Assembly (NCBI GenBank): GCA_035478775.1
Contig: DATIJG010000023.1
Location: forward strand, 1-64,000
Direction of reading: 5' to 3'
Source: CAMLQK01 sp035478775
Lineage (GTDB): Bacteria > Patescibacteriota > Saccharimonadia > Saccharimonadales > UBA4665
Length of the DNA: 64,000 nucleotides
The position numbers and the translations under genes were made by a program. A model generated the notes under the pieces. It did no database searches, was not told the DNA's origin, and saw nothing but the letters and a program-made list of their open reading frames with translations. The first letter of the stretch is position 1. Each line of letters opens with the position of its first letter. Shown here piece by piece: positions 52,172-59,594 of this stretch.

Positions 52172-53815
52172 ATGCACAAGACTCTTAAAGAACTGAAGAC
52201 GGATTCTACAAGACTAAGGCAGATAATTATTGAGCAAGCCGCAAAAGATGGTGGACACGTTGGGCCACCACTCGGAGCCATTGAAATCATTCAGGCTCTC
52301 TTAGAAGTATACGACTTCAAACACGATAAGATGTTTTTTGATGTGGGGCACCAGATGCATGCGTACAAAATCTTAACCGACAGAGCAAATTCTTTTCATA
52401 CAATGGATAAGAAAGGCGGTATAGCTGAGTTCCCAAATATTCATGAAAGCCCTTTTGATTTTTATACTGGCGGACATTCTGGATTATCGATTTCTGCCGC
52501 ACTTGGCTATGCCGTTAATCATAGCGAGTACAAATCAATCGCTCTTATTGGAGACGGTTCGATGACCGGCGGGCAGCCGTATGAAGCACTCAACCACGCT
52601 GGTGAGATAAAGCCGAACGTACTGGTTATCTATAATGAAAATGATTTCTCTATAACTGAAAATACAGGTTTTCTACATTCCGGGAAGAAGCTTAGGAAAT
52701 TTAGTGAGAGCCTTGGCTTTCAGTATAAGGGAGTGGTGGACGGGCATAATCTTTTAGAGTTAATTAATATCTTAAGCGAAATAAAGGTTATAGAGACTCC
52801 TATTTTTCTACACATTCGAACTATAAAGGGCAAGGGCTATCTCCCGGCTGAAACTGATCCAATCGCTTTTCATAGTCATGATCCCTTTGACATTGAGACA
52901 GGCAGACCCCATAAAGTCAAAGAGAACTCCTTTCGCGATCTAATCATAGAAAAGGCAAAACATCTTAATAATAAATACAATGACAACCTGTACTTAACAT
53001 CCCCGGCAGCGGCGAGAAGCTCAGGACTTAAAGAGCTAAAGCAATTTTACCCCAATAGGGTGATTGATACAGGCATGAACGAGCAACATTGTGTTACTTT
53101 TTCTGCTGCGATAGCCCTAAGTGGGAATAAGGTCATATGTTTTATTCCTGCAATCTTTCTGCCAAGAGCACTTGATCAGATAATTGATGTATGCCTGTTA
53201 AAGGTACCTATCGTTTTTGTCTTACTGAATCCAGGCATTGCAGGAACGGGCCCCACTCATCAAGGAATATACACTTTTCCTATTTTAAATATGCTTCCAA
53301 ACGTCGAAATCCTTAACCCAGCAAATCTCGCCGATTTTGACACTCTACTTGATCAATCACTCGAAAAGGATCACCCTGTCTTCATCCAAAAACCAGGGGA
53401 AAATATCACCCATGATCCTGATATTTCAGGCACGGGTGTTATTAGGATACGCAGTGGTAAACAACTTACGGTTGTATCTATTGGCAATATGCTCGGTAGT
53501 GCACTTAAATTAGCCGACACTTTAGACGGCACTGAAATACTTCATATTGAGAGAATTAAGCCCCTCTCTATGGGTAAAATTGCAGAATCAGCAAGCAAGA
53601 CTAAACGCATGCTTATTCTAGAAGATGGATGTGTCTATTCAGGAATGGGTGAGCATATAGTTAGCAACCTAGAGGAGATAGATCTAGATTTCAAGATACT
53701 TGGTGTCAAAGATAAGTATCCTCAATTAGGAAATCTTCAAGATGTCTTAGATGATGTCGGCCTTAATGATATTTCTATTCTTTCAGCTGCAAAATCCTTG
53801 AAAATGAAAAAATAG
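52172..53815 (+). CDS. DXS/transketolase-like thiamine diphosphate enzyme
   Basis: 547 residues. GHVGPPLGAIEIIQALL, DVGHQMHAYKILT, GGHSGLSISAALGYA and GDGSMTGGQPYEALNHAG (127-144) are DXS signatures. The pyrimidine domain has DTGMNEQHCVTFSAAIA with the catalytic Glu, and the C-terminal domain includes HIERIKPLSMGKI. It is shorter than DXS (about 620) and diverges at substrate-binding loops, so it may not make DXP. Divergent from the NTP-transferase/NUDIX/PhyH unit with a 110-bp gap; AT-rich, suggesting transfer. Likely a biosynthetic step in the same pathway. Confidence 0.8.
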   Translation: MHKTLKELKTDSTRLRQIIIEQAAKDGGHVGPPLGAIEIIQALLEVYDFKHDKMFFDVGHQMHAYKILTDRANSFHTMDKKGGIAEFPNIHESPFDFYTGGHSGLSISAALGYAVNHSEYKSIALIGDGSMTGGQPYEALNHAGEIKPNVLVIYNENDFSITENTGFLHSGKKLRKFSESLGFQYKGVVDGHNLLELINILSEIKVIETPIFLHIRTIKGKGYLPAETDPIAFHSHDPFDIETGRPHKVKENSFRDLIIEKAKHLNNKYNDNLYLTSPAAARSSGLKELKQFYPNRVIDTGMNEQHCVTFSAAIALSGNKVICFIPAIFLPRALDQIIDVCLLKVPIVFVLLNPGIAGTGPTHQGIYTFPILNMLPNVEILNPANLADFDTLLDQSLEKDHPVFIQKPGENITHDPDISGTGVIRIRSGKQLTVVSIGNMLGSALKLADTLDGTEILHIERIKPLSMGKIAESASKTKRMLILEDGCVYSGMGEHIVSNLEEIDLDFKILGVKDKYPQLGNLQDVLDDVGLNDISILSAAKSLKMKK

Positions 53816-53918
53816 AAAAGAGAATCAAAATCTTTCTTAGTGTACAGAATTTGCAAAACAAAAAGATTTTCAAATTTTAGTAGCTTAGAGGCGGAAAGTA
53901 AATCCCGCAGTATTATAT

Positions 53919-53959
53919 AAGAAAAATGATACATATTTTGCACATGTATCATTTTTCTT
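53919..53959. terminator. Bidirectional hairpin with 16-bp perfect arms
   Basis: Left arm 53919-53934 (AAGAAAAATGATACAT) and its exact complement at 53944-53959, 9-nt loop. A-rich on the left, T-rich on the right, suitable for termination in both directions. The right arm runs straight into repeat-family copy 2. Confidence 0.7.
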
Positions 53960-54063
53960 GGCTGGCCATCGAGTGCCTAGTTAAAACTTTTAACAGGGAT
54001 GCGTATGAGAAAGTTGACTTAGGCGAGATTTATGACTTGCTTGAGGAAGATGATGTGAAGTAG
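53926..54063 (+). CDS. Repeat-family small protein, copy 2
   Basis: 45 codons from ATG 53926 (or 39 from ATG 53944). The core WLAIECLVKTFNRDAYEKVD is followed by an acidic tail, EIYDLLEEDDVK. It is nearly identical in its first 13 core residues to the copy at 49571, and the DNA from 53961 to 53998 matches that copy almost base for base. No ribosome site. The ATGs lie inside a terminator-like hairpin, so translation is uncertain. Confidence 0.35.
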   Translation: MIHILHMYHFSWLAIECLVKTFNRDAYEKVDLGEIYDLLEEDDVK

Positions 54064-54071
54064 TTATCTAA

Positions 54072-54320
54072 TTAACGTGGCAAACTTATCCCCGCCTGCT
54101 TTGCAGCCGCAAGAAGTTCAGAGTTCAGCTTTAATAACTTCTGCTCAAGGGAAAGTTTGCTAAATTGCTTGTCGGGAGTTGTCTTATTCTGAAAATCAGA
54201 GATCATTTCGTAAATTTCTTTGATGTCGTTGCTGAGCGCCTCGATATCACCTTTAATAGGATCCACCGTCTCTTCGACGATTTTACGAATTGCTTGCAGA
54301 TCATCATGTGATAAACTCAT
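54072..54320 (-). CDS. Small coiled-coil protein
   Basis: 82 residues, almost entirely helical with heptad spacing (IVEETVDPIKGDIEALSNDIKEIYEMI), acidic. Likely a dimeric coiled-coil adaptor. No family recognised. TGcTAAAAT ends 6 nt before the ATG. The last codons lie next to repeat copy 2. Confidence 0.6.
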   Translation of the reverse strand: MSLSHDDLQAIRKIVEETVDPIKGDIEALSNDIKEIYEMISDFQNKTTPDKQFSKLSLEQKLLKLNSELLAAAKQAGISLPR

Positions 54321-54406
54321 AAGTACATTTTAGCATGATGCTACCTTGATGGCAGAACGGGAAACAAAATTTTCCTCAAAGCCCCGACAAGATATAAAGA
54401 AAATTA

Positions 54407-54967
54407 CTAAAAGGATACTTCCCGTACGAGATACTTCCCATCTTTTCTTATGTCCCTCAGGATAATCCATTTATTGAAAGTAAGCACGCTTCCAGGGGCA
54501 AAGCTTTGCTCGGCCATCGCTCGCGCTTCCTTGGTGTAAGGCACTCCAAGGCGAACTGAGATATGCGGAAAGAATGTGAGACGTGACACCAAACCAACGG
54601 AATAACTACTTGCGTGTAAAGTTCGGAGTATGTGTTTACGGCAAGGCACTATTTCTGAAAAAGCATCGATAGCTAACTGGCTCGAGAACCATCTGAATAA
54701 GGGGTCAAAGCTATTGGCTGGTTTGCGAACAGTTGCGGTGAGCGGCAAATCTTTCGACAACCCCAACAATTGCTCTATATCCTCTAGTAAATCTTTGTCA
54801 TCCATTGGAAATGGGGTTTTGATAGTTCGCGCTAATGTTAGGTGTGGCGTATCATCCCGGTAAGGCGAGGGCGGCAGTGCTTTGCGAATAGCATCTATGG
54901 CTTTTGTGGCTTCATCGTCAAGTTTCAGGCAGATAGAGAATTCAGAAGTTAGACCATTTTGTTCCAT
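54407..54967 (-). CDS. 2H phosphoesterase (2'-5' RNA ligase-like)
   Basis: 186 residues. Two H-x-T/S motifs are present: His42-Leu-Thr44 in TPHLTLAR and His135-Ile-Ser137 in FFPHISVRLG. These are the catalytic pairs of the 2H superfamily (LigT, CPDase), which act on 2',3'-cyclic or 2'-5' RNA phosphates. The length and symmetry fit. The promoter is the same extended -10 (TGcTAAAAT, 6 nt spacing) as that of the small coiled-coil gene. Whether the enzyme works in RNA repair, ligation or cyclic nucleotide degradation is open. Confidence 0.85.
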   Translation of the reverse strand: MEQNGLTSEFSICLKLDDEATKAIDAIRKALPPSPYRDDTPHLTLARTIKTPFPMDDKDLLEDIEQLLGLSKDLPLTATVRKPANSFDPLFRWFSSQLAIDAFSEIVPCRKHILRTLHASSYSVGLVSRLTFFPHISVRLGVPYTKEARAMAEQSFAPGSVLTFNKWIILRDIRKDGKYLVREVSF

Positions 54968-54995
54968 AAAGTAATTTTAGCAGGATAGGAGGATT

Positions 54996-55076
54996 ATGAG
55001 TAAAAATGAAGGCAACATAAACAAAAACGCCAAGCACGAACTTGACGTATTGTACAATACATGGCTGGCCACATAG
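54996..55076 (+). CDS. Possible small ORF with strong ribosome site, truncated repeat copy
   Basis: ATG 54996 is preceded by AGGAGG at 3 nt. It encodes 26 residues, MSKNEGNINKNAKHELDVLY then NTWLAT and TAG. TGGCTGGCCA at its end equals the beginning of the conserved core of the two repeat copies (WLAIECLV...), after which it departs into a stop. It may be the 5' part of that gene family. Confidence 0.35.
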   Translation: MSKNEGNINKNAKHELDVLYNTWLAT

Positions 55077-55135
55077 CCCAGAATTGGAACACTATCTATC
55101 CAAGCTTGTTGGTCATGTACGAAAGGCTACGTGCG

Positions 55136-55792
55136 TTAGGCTTGGAGCTTAGCGCGGAGCTTGTCGAGGAGTAGCTTATGGAATTCAGTCATAAATGGAT
55201 TCCACTGCATGTATGGTTGCTTCTTACGCTCGATAAGGTCGATGATTTCATCAACTGTTTCCAGGCCTACAAAGTGCTTGTACCGCCGTAAGGTAATTTC
55301 GACAGGCGAGAAATATTCCAGAATATCTGGCGTAATCTTGTCGATTGCTTTAGCAAATTTCGCGGTGACGCTGGTTTGCGATTCCACATCTTCGTATAAC
55401 TCATGGTAAGACGGATCAAGCAAGGATAGAGCGGCTTCATGCTCAGGGTCTTTAGCGCTTGCTTGCTTCGTAAAGGTCATCTCATCATGCGTTACGAGCT
55501 CACCAATGTCGTGGATGGCGATCATAATAAGCGACTTACCCAAATCAACATCGTCATCCTTAATATATGGGTAAAAGGCTGTTGCGACCATTGGCAAGGA
55601 GCCGACATGTTCCATCAATGTTTCCCGAACGAGCACATCGTCAGGATGGTATTCATAATCAGCAACTTTGTCTGTAACCCTCTGCAAAATGAAGGGTTGG
55701 GTCATCGCCCGTGGTTCGTTGGAGTACTTTTCAAAAAGGAATTCAAGTTCTGTGAGCAGCTTTTCAGCCTGCTGCATATGGTCGTTATTCAT
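55136..55792 (-). CDS. HD-domain hydrolase
   Basis: 218 residues. The metal ligands are His62 (MEHVGSLP), His94-Asp95 (AIHDIGELVTHDE) and Asp151 (AKAIDKITPD), giving an HD_3/YfbR-like phosphohydrolase. Such enzymes cleave deoxynucleoside monophosphates or signalling nucleotides. Length is slightly longer than YfbR. TACTAT ends 6 nt before the ATG, with AAGG in between, so both leaderless and short-leader initiation are possible. It lies just downstream of tRNA-Gln. Confidence 0.85.
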   Translation of the reverse strand: MNNDHMQQAEKLLTELEFLFEKYSNEPRAMTQPFILQRVTDKVADYEYHPDDVLVRETLMEHVGSLPMVATAFYPYIKDDDVDLGKSLIMIAIHDIGELVTHDEMTFTKQASAKDPEHEAALSLLDPSYHELYEDVESQTSVTAKFAKAIDKITPDILEYFSPVEITLRRYKHFVGLETVDEIIDLIERKKQPYMQWNPFMTEFHKLLLDKLRAKLQA

Positions 55793-55893
55793 ACCTTAAT
55801 AGTACTACAGATTAGTCAAGTTCAAACTAGGAAGGATTCGAACTCGTGCAAAGTGATACTTTACAAATTGAAAATATATTTTCTAATAATACC

Positions 55894-55967
55894 TGGCTGG
55901 GGATGAGGGATTCGAACCCCCGATCACGGGACCAGAACCCGTTGCCTTACCGCTTGGCCAATCCCCA
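55894..55967 (-). tRNA. tRNA-Gln (CTG anticodon), CCA encoded
   Basis: 74 nt on the minus strand. The acceptor stem TGGGGAT/ATCCCCA, G discriminator and encoded CCA are present. The D-arm GCC...GGC, anticodon stem ACGGG/CCCGT with loop TTCTGGT (anticodon CTG) and T-loop TTCGAAT are also present. All stems pair. Its downstream side borders the AT-rich accessory genes. Confidence 0.93.
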
Positions 55968-56090
55968 ATGTAATATAAATAACAGATGAATTATACCAAA
56001 GCCTGCCCGCAAAATCCAGCATTTTGGCGGCAGTCATAACATGCACCAAAATGACGTATGCAAATTTTACTGCAAACCTATGCTATAATC

Positions 56091-56099
56091 AAAAAGCCT
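56091..56099 (+). promoter_or_regulatory. metK extended -10 promoter
   Basis: TGcTATAAT (hexamer 56094-56099). No strong -35. Gives a leader of about 170 nt with the riboswitch. Confidence 0.65.
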
Positions 56100-56117
56100 T
56101 AACAATTAAAAATATAC

Positions 56118-56204
56118 AGAGTGCAGCGAGAGATCTAGCTCGACGACCTGCCGGCAACCTGCTTCATGGCCGAAGTGTTGGTGCCCCATCTAGCCCGTAA
56201 AATA
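56118..56204 (+). ncRNA. SAM riboswitch aptamer (SAM-I/SAM-IV clan)
   Basis: Upstream of metK. Features of the SAM-I/IV binding core: GCCGGCAACCT (56149-56159), a CTTC...GAAG stem, then GTTGGTGCCCC (56176-56186). A hairpin CGAG-agatctag-CTCG precedes the core. I could not settle which clan member it is; the GGTGCCCC end favours SAM-IV or SAM-I/IV variant. Ligand is inferred from these motifs and the metK context. Confidence 0.7.
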
Positions 56205-56205
56205 A

Positions 56206-56275
56206 GTAGCGGGAGGGATATTTTTCTTATTGAATATCTTTTCTCGCTACAGTAAATAGCGGTGGAAAGGATATT
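56206..56275 (+). promoter_or_regulatory. metK riboswitch expression platform with mutually exclusive hairpins
   Basis: Segment A (56206-56222) and segment C (56256-56275, which holds the Shine-Dalgarno GAAAGGA) are near-copies of each other. Segment B (56233-56250, AATATCTTTTCTCGCTAC) can pair with either: with A through GTAGCG/CGCTAC and GATATT/AATATC, or with C through TAGCG/CGCTA and GAAAGGATATT. B-C pairing would hide the ribosome site, so translation control is predicted. Confidence 0.7.
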
Positions 56276-56278
56276 TTT

Positions 56279-57406
56279 ATGTCAAACTTAACAAAAACCA
56301 CACAATTTGCGAGTGAATCGGTATGCGCCGGCCACCCTGACAAAGTAGCCGACCAAATTAGTGACGCTATTTTGGATGCCCTTTTGGCTAAAGACCCGAA
56401 AAGCCGCACTGGTATTGAAGTGTTGGTAGCACACGACCGTATTGTGCTGGCCGGTGAAATTAAAACTGCTGCCCAGATTGATATTGAAGCAATCGTACGG
56501 GAACAGATAAAACGCCTCGGCTACACTCGTCCGGAATGGGGCTTTAGCGACCAATCGCCCATCGAAAACAACATTCACCAGCAGTCGCCTGAAATTTCTG
56601 TAGGCGTGGATGACCACGGGGCCGGCGACCAGGGCATGATGTTTGGCTACGCCACTAACGAAACCCCTGAATATTTACCGCTTCCTATCACATTGGCGCA
56701 CGCGCTTACCCGAGCGCTGGACACTGCCCGTGAAACTGGCGTGGTCGCATACCTCAGGCCGGATGGCAAAGCCCAGGTGGTTGTGAACTACCAAGACGGC
56801 AAACCGGTAAGTGTTGAACACGTAACCGTCGCCGTTCCGCACAACGAAGACGTGACGATTGAGCAAGTCCGTAAAGATATATTTGAAAAAATTGTACTGC
56901 CGACACTTGCGCAATATGGCCACAAAATAGATAACTCACAACTTATCGTGAACGGCACTGACGTGTGGTACACCCCAGGCCCATCCAGCGATGCCGGCTT
57001 AACGGGCCGTAAAATTGTGGTCGATGGGTATGGCGGGTTTGCCCGGGTAGGCGGCGGCGCGTTCAGTGGAAAAGACCCAAGCAAAGTTGACCGCTCCGGT
57101 GCGTACGCAGCGCGCTACCTAGCCAAAAATGTCGTAGCCGCTGGCCTGGCTGACGAGGCCGAGGTTGCTCTGGCGTACTACATAGGTGCCAAGCAACCAG
57201 TGCTGCTCACAATCAATACGTTCGGCACTGGTAAAAAAGCAGAAAGCGAAATTACCGAATTCGCTAAAAATCTATTAGTGCCTTCGGTAAAAAATATTGT
57301 AGAGCAACTTGACTTGCGCCGCCCAATTTATTTGCAGACGGCTGCCTATGGTCACTTCGGTAAGCCCGATTTGCCATGGGAAACTATCGTGCACAAAAAT
57401 GCTTAG
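56279..57406 (+). CDS. metK: S-adenosylmethionine synthetase
   Basis: 375 residues; makes SAM from ATP and methionine. SESVCAGHPDKVADQISDAILDA is the N-terminal signature, GAGDQGMMFGYATNE the second, and GGGAFSGKDPSKVDRSGAYAARY the phosphate-binding loop (each shown in part). Full length. The ATG has GGAAAGGAT upstream, inside the riboswitch platform. SAM made here would feed the many methyltransferase domains of 32572-35400. A bidirectional terminator follows. Confidence 0.97.
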   Translation: MSNLTKTTQFASESVCAGHPDKVADQISDAILDALLAKDPKSRTGIEVLVAHDRIVLAGEIKTAAQIDIEAIVREQIKRLGYTRPEWGFSDQSPIENNIHQQSPEISVGVDDHGAGDQGMMFGYATNETPEYLPLPITLAHALTRALDTARETGVVAYLRPDGKAQVVVNYQDGKPVSVEHVTVAVPHNEDVTIEQVRKDIFEKIVLPTLAQYGHKIDNSQLIVNGTDVWYTPGPSSDAGLTGRKIVVDGYGGFARVGGGAFSGKDPSKVDRSGAYAARYLAKNVVAAGLADEAEVALAYYIGAKQPVLLTINTFGTGKKAESEITEFAKNLLVPSVKNIVEQLDLRRPIYLQTAAYGHFGKPDLPWETIVHKNA

Positions 57407-57426
57407 GTACTAGCAGAAGCAAAACA

Positions 57427-57458
57427 AAATACCGCTCCTTTTTACGGGAGCGGTATTT
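57427..57458. terminator. Bidirectional terminator between metK and the PKD protein
   Basis: AAATACCGCTCC (57427-57438) and GGAGCGGTATTT (57447-57458), 12-bp perfect stem with an 8-nt loop, between two convergent genes. Confidence 0.85.
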
Positions 57459-57483
57459 GTTTGCCGTAAAGCTTTTGGCTTTC

Positions 57484-59232
57484 TTAGCGTCCGAGGCCGA
57501 ATAGGCGGCGGTTAGCCAAGATACGGTGGGCTGCTGCGCCGGCGATTACGAAGCCGGTGAACAAGCCGATAGTCTCACCAGGGCCAGTGTTTATTAACTG
57601 GGTGGGAGGTGTGGTTGGAGGAGTAGTTGGCGGAGTCGTAGTGGTTGTACACTCGCTTGAACCTTGTGGATACTGTTGGCCATTCGGCGCAGTACACACA
57701 GGCGGAGTGACAGTTACGCTGCCAGTACATGCAGCCGACTTAACTACTTGGGTTTTGCCATTTACACTTACTGTTGCAGTAGCAACGGCAGGGTATGTGC
57801 CAGGCTTAGCGTACGAGTGGTCAATGCTCGGTGCTACACCGTTATAAGGTGCAGTGCCGTCACCAAAGTCGATCGTGTAGCCGGTAATGGTTGCGTTTGT
57901 TGCAGATGCTTTTACTGTAAAGTTGTACTGCAGGCTAGTGCTGTCGGTACCCTTGTTAGTAATGGTAAGCAAGTTACAAGCCATGGTTGGCTGACATTCA
58001 GGTGAGTTCGTAGGATACTGTTGGCCATTCGCCGCAGTACACATTGGCTGGCTTGGGGTGACCTTTACTGCACACTTGGCGCTGGTAGTAGTCGATTGCT
58101 TGTTGTTAAGGTCGGTGTAGTTTACGATAACGCTAGCAGTGTAGCTGCCGTTGGCTTTGTATGTGTAGCTTGCGCTAGCTTTGTTGCTGCTGGCATTAAC
58201 GGTCTTTTTGGCTGAACCGTCACCAAAGTCGAAGGTAAAGCTGTTGATGGTTGCATTCTGAGCACTACCGCTTGCGTTAAAAGTGTACGCAAGTTGGTTG
58301 TCGGTAAAAGCTAAGTTATCACAAGTAACAACTGCTGCCGGCTGTGGGATGACTACTTTGCCCGAGCAAGCTGCTGAGCTTACGCTGCCGTTGTGACCGT
58401 TAAGGTCTCTATAATTTACCGTTACGTTGGCAGTATAAGTGCCAGGGGCGTAATTGTGTTCTGCACTTGCCGAGGTGTTGCCCGTAGCAACGTTGGCGTT
58501 TTGGCCGTCACCGAAGTTGAAGCTGTAGCCAGTAATGGTCGCATTCTGGGCGCTGGCAACTGCGGTCATAACGTAGTCGGTGTCGCTCTTTTTGTTGAAT
58601 ACGAGCTGGTTACAAGTTACGACAGGTTGCGGAACCGGCTTAGGGGTTACCTTTACGGCGTTACCACACTCAACCATAACTGCGAAAGCTACTTGTCCGT
58701 TCGGACTGTAAACTACCAAAACTTGGGCTGAGTCTTCAGCAAGGCTAGTCGTTGTTTTACGAGCGTAAACATTGCCTTCAACGTGCACATAGCCGCTAGG
58801 GCCGCTAAAACGAGCGCTTACCCAAGAATCGGTTGCAACAGTTTGGCCGTTCACAGCAATATGGCCGTCGCGGTACATAGTACCAAGAGCGGTGTTACTG
58901 GTGCTCATGTTGTTCACCAAAGTTTGGTTGGCGCCGGCCCAGTTGTATACGTCCTTAAGGTCGTACCAGTTGTGACGAACGCTAGGCGAATCAGCATGGC
59001 CTGAGTTGTTGCTGTTGTAGGCGTTTTTATATGCGCTTACAACGCTACCCAGGTCATGGCAGTCGATGCCGTGATAAAGAATGTTCACAGCGTCGGCGTG
59101 CTGTGTACAAGTTGTTGCTGCTTTTGCAGCGTTGTTGCTAACCATAATGGTCGCACCAGTTGCGACCATAGCAACGGTCATGACGACGGCTGCGGCCAGC
59201 AATTTGGTCTTATTAAATAAACTCTTCACCAT
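57484..59232 (-). CDS. Surface protein with three PKD domains and NTGPG-type C-terminal anchor
   Basis: 582 residues. A signal peptide (LLAAAVVMTVAMVATGATIM) leads to a Cys-rich N-terminal domain (about 40-195). Three PKD repeats follow, marked by FNFGDG, FDFGDG and IDFGDG with HNYAPGTY, YTYKANGSY and HSYAKPGTY. Each is bracketed by a Cys pair. Short CTAxNGQQYP linkers and a Thr-Pro stalk follow. The C-terminus has INTGPGE, a hydrophobic helix and RRLFGLGR, a sorting-signal layout like LPxTG but with INTGPG. Probably wall-anchored and adhesive. AGGAGG lies 9 nt before the ATG. Confidence 0.85.
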   Translation of the reverse strand: MVKSLFNKTKLLAAAVVMTVAMVATGATIMVSNNAAKAATTCTQHADAVNILYHGIDCHDLGSVVSAYKNAYNSNNSGHADSPSVRHNWYDLKDVYNWAGANQTLVNNMSTSNTALGTMYRDGHIAVNGQTVATDSWVSARFSGPSGYVHVEGNVYARKTTTSLAEDSAQVLVVYSPNGQVAFAVMVECGNAVKVTPKPVPQPVVTCNQLVFNKKSDTDYVMTAVASAQNATITGYSFNFGDGQNANVATGNTSASAEHNYAPGTYTANVTVNYRDLNGHNGSVSSAACSGKVVIPQPAAVVTCDNLAFTDNQLAYTFNASGSAQNATINSFTFDFGDGSAKKTVNASSNKASASYTYKANGSYTASVIVNYTDLNNKQSTTTSAKCAVKVTPSQPMCTAANGQQYPTNSPECQPTMACNLLTITNKGTDSTSLQYNFTVKASATNATITGYTIDFGDGTAPYNGVAPSIDHSYAKPGTYPAVATATVSVNGKTQVVKSAACTGSVTVTPPVCTAPNGQQYPQGSSECTTTTTPPTTPPTTPPTQLINTGPGETIGLFTGFVIAGAAAHRILANRRLFGLGR

Positions 59233-59267
59233 AGTTTTGTCTCCTCCTCACCATGGATTATGCAGTC

Positions 59268-59296
59268 ATTCTATACTAAAACGCACAAAATGTCAA
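59268..59296 (-). promoter_or_regulatory. Promoter of the PKD surface protein
   Basis: Minus strand TTGACA (59291-59296), 17-nt spacer, TAGAAT (59268-59273), then a normal leader with AGGAGG. Confidence 0.65.
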
Positions 59297-59380
59297 GCCC
59301 ATCCACCTCTATTGGTGCGTATGGGAGCACAGTACCATTAAAAACGCCGTAAGGGCAAGTGTTTTTTGGTACTTTAAAAT

Positions 59381-59402
59381 AAAAAACTCTGCGCTAACAG
59401 AG
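59381..59402 (-). terminator. Rho-independent terminator of the 43-aa gene
   Basis: Minus strand CTCTG-ttagcg-CAGAG followed by TTTTTTATTTT, about 10 nt after the stop codon of the small gene. Confidence 0.75.
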
Positions 59403-59411
59403 GGGAAAATA

Positions 59412-59543
59412 CTATTGTTTAGATGTGGCAGTGATCGTGGTCGCCGGTTGGTTTTTTGGTGATTGGGCGTCTACTTTGTGAAGGGCAATGACGGTGAAAA
59501 TGAGAAGCACTACAAGCAGTGCGGCACTAAAAATACGTTTCAT
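59412..59543 (-). CDS. Small single-pass membrane or secreted peptide (43 aa)
   Basis: MKRIFSAALLVVLLIFTVIA is a basic start plus hydrophobic helix, followed by LHKVDAQSPKNQPATT and a polar tail ending SKQ. TATACT (59551-59556, minus strand) ends 7 nt before the ATG, and a terminator follows the stop, so it is a complete small transcription unit between rarA and the PKD gene. Function unknown; a small regulator or an exported peptide are options. Confidence 0.65.
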   Translation of the reverse strand: MKRIFSAALLVVLLIFTVIALHKVDAQSPKNQPATTITATSKQ

Positions 59544-59594
59544 AGGGAATAGTATAGCGCACCTTGTAAGCGTATGCATGTTAGTTTTACTAAA

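Noticed and set aside
52172..53815. Direct naming as dxs
   Set aside because: The TPP motifs fit, but the protein is about 70 residues short and lies in an accessory cluster.
55836..55852. Second tRNA suggested by GTTCGAATCC on the minus strand
   Set aside because: Only a T-loop-like motif is seen; T-stem pairing is poor and no acceptor or anticodon arm is present.
57600..57660. Thr-Pro repeat region as a DNA satellite
   Set aside because: It is the in-frame stalk of the PKD protein.
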